NCBI GenBank assembly: GCA_943908475.1
Contig: CALTTG010000010.1
Location: 1-64,000 of the forward strand
Reading direction: 5' to 3'
Source: an uncultured Burkholderiales bacterium
Lineage (GTDB): Bacteria; Pseudomonadota; Gammaproteobacteria; Burkholderiales; Burkholderiaceae_C
DNA: 64,000 nt
Part shown: positions 63,135 through 64,000 of the stretch, one piece after another
Position numbering within the stretch: position 1 is the stretch's first letter
Layout: each line of letters starts with the position of its first letter
Translations under genes and position numbers: made by a program
The notes under the pieces: generated by a model
Told to the model about the DNA's origin: nothing
Databases searched by the model: none
Seen by the model: the letters and a program-made list of their open reading frames with translations, nothing else

Positions 63135-64000
63135 GCATTGAAGTCAGAAACCTCGTCAAACGTTTTGGCAAGACCACGGTCTGCGATCAACTCAACCTCG
63201 ACATCCCCTCTGGGGAACTGGTGGCCTTGCTGGGGCCCTCGGGCTCGGGCAAGACCTCGTTGCTGCGCATCATTGCGGGCTTGGAGCAGCCCGACAGTGG
63301 CACCGTTCTCTTCAACGGTGAAGACACCACCCATGTGGCTGTGCGCGAGCGAAACGTGGGGTTCGTGTTTCAGCATTACGCCCTCTTTGGGCACATGACC
63401 ATCTTCGAGAACGTGGCGTTTGGCCTGCGCGTGCGCCCCAAGGAGACGCGCCCCTCGGACGACGCCATTCGCACCAAGGTCTTGGACCTGCTCAAGCTGG
63501 TGCAACTGGACTGGATCGCAGACCGTTACCCCCATCAGTTGTCGGGCGGACAGCGTCAACGCATTGCGCTGGCTCGTGCCCTGGCGGTGGAACCCAAGGT
63601 GTTGTTGCTCGATGAGCCGTTTGGCGCACTCGATGCCAAGGTTCGCAAGGAACTGCGCCGGTGGTTGCGTCGACTGCACGATGAAATGCACATCACCAGC
63701 GTCTTCGTCACCCACGACCAGGAAGAGGCCATGGAGGTGGCCGACCGCATCGTGGTGATGAATCAAGGGCGCATCGAGCAAGAAGGCGCTCCTGACGAGG
63801 TCTACGACCACCCGGCCACGCCGTTTGTGCTGGAGTTCCTTGGCGATGTGAACCTGTTCCATGGCCGCGACCACGCGCCGGGCGCTGTGGCCGAGGCCAA
63901 CAGCACGGGTTCTGGCCAGGACGTGAGCTATGTGCGCCCGCACGAGATCCAGGTCTTGGCCCACCCCGAAGCGGGCAGTTTGAGCGTGACCTTGGCCCAT
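63131..64000 (+). CDS. cysA: Sulfate ABC transporter ATP-binding protein, truncated by window end
   Basis: The first 290 codons of CysA; the gene runs off the window. Walker A is GPSGSGKTSLLR, the signature is LSGGQRQRIALARAL, and Walker B is VLLLDEPFGALD, with HDQEEAMEVAD as the switch region. After about residue 240 the C-terminal regulatory domain begins (FLGDVNLFHGRD, VRPHEIQVL). CysA energises CysT/CysW sulfate and thiosulfate import. The start is coupled to cysW. Confidence 0.96.
   Translation, partial: MSIEVRNLVKRFGKTTVCDQLNLDIPSGELVALLGPSGSGKTSLLRIIAGLEQPDSGTVLFNGEDTTHVAVRERNVGFVFQHYALFGHMTIFENVAFGLRVRPKETRPSDDAIRTKVLDLLKLVQLDWIADRYPHQLSGGQRQRIALARALAVEPKVLLLDEPFGALDAKVRKELRRWLRRLHDEMHITSVFVTHDQEEAMEVADRIVVMNQGRIEQEGAPDEVYDHPATPFVLEFLGDVNLFHGRDHAPGAVAEANSTGSGQDVSYVRPHEIQVLAHPEAGSLSVTLAH

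Overview
This GC-rich window looks like chromosome from a betaproteobacterium of the order Burkholderiales. The grounds are the gene order and the set of families: nuo genes followed by a DUF2818 gene and a NUDIX gene, DUF1178, DUF2069, DUF3422 and DUF3299 proteins, an HrpA helicase and a single-polypeptide ArgA. No plasmid, phage, transposase or integrase gene was seen. Genes are tightly packed, many share stop/start overlaps of 1-4 bases, and no gene-free stretch exceeds about 300 bases.

Layout. 1-6511 is the end of the respiratory complex I operon (nuoI 3' end, nuoJKLMN, DUF2818), running on into a NUDIX hydrolase and a DUF1178 gene. 7616-10856 holds a D-2-hydroxyacid dehydrogenase and DUF2069 gene divergent from a YihY-family membrane protein. 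10906-14933 holds a CBS-domain protein, chorismate synthase and a methyl-accepting chemotaxis protein. 14943-21631 is mostly minus strand: glyoxalase I, a DUF3299/ABC transporter cluster with a His-Asp repeat, a fasciclin protein, a fused PabB-PabC folate enzyme, DsbB and RidA. A ComEC DNA-uptake channel follows.

24385-34166 is the most notable region. It carries five genes: a transglutaminase-DUF2126 protein, a circularly permuted ATP-grasp/alpha-E fusion, a second transglutaminase, a stand-alone circularly permuted ATP-grasp protein and a stand-alone alpha-E protein. These families are predicted to make, attach or trim an unidentified peptide or amide. I see sigma-54 type -24/-12 elements ahead of both operons, and two good NtrC-type sites ahead of the second. 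This suggests nitrogen-limitation control. The Anbu peptidase often associated with these genes is not in the window. A similar but weaker NtrC/sigma-54 arrangement precedes the chemotaxis receptor gene.

34287-41890 holds a secreted repeat protein, a sulfur-responsive module (ArsR-type regulator with a persulfide-sensor cysteine pair, its likely operator, two half-size YeeE/YedE transporters and a divergent truncated CDF-like protein), the YggX iron-trafficking protein, ArgA, an amidase and a diguanylate cyclase. 41986-49920 holds HrpA, tRNA-Pro(UGG), the Cho nuclease, a MarR regulator, YfbR, RdgC and a carboxylesterase. 49942-59040 holds a TauE-type permease, a LysR regulator, several hydrolases, an aldo/keto reductase, an RlmN-like radical SAM enzyme, DUF3422 and a CsoR/FrmR-family repressor. 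59195-64000 holds an AraC-type regulator followed by the sulfate/thiosulfate ABC importer operon, cut off within cysA.
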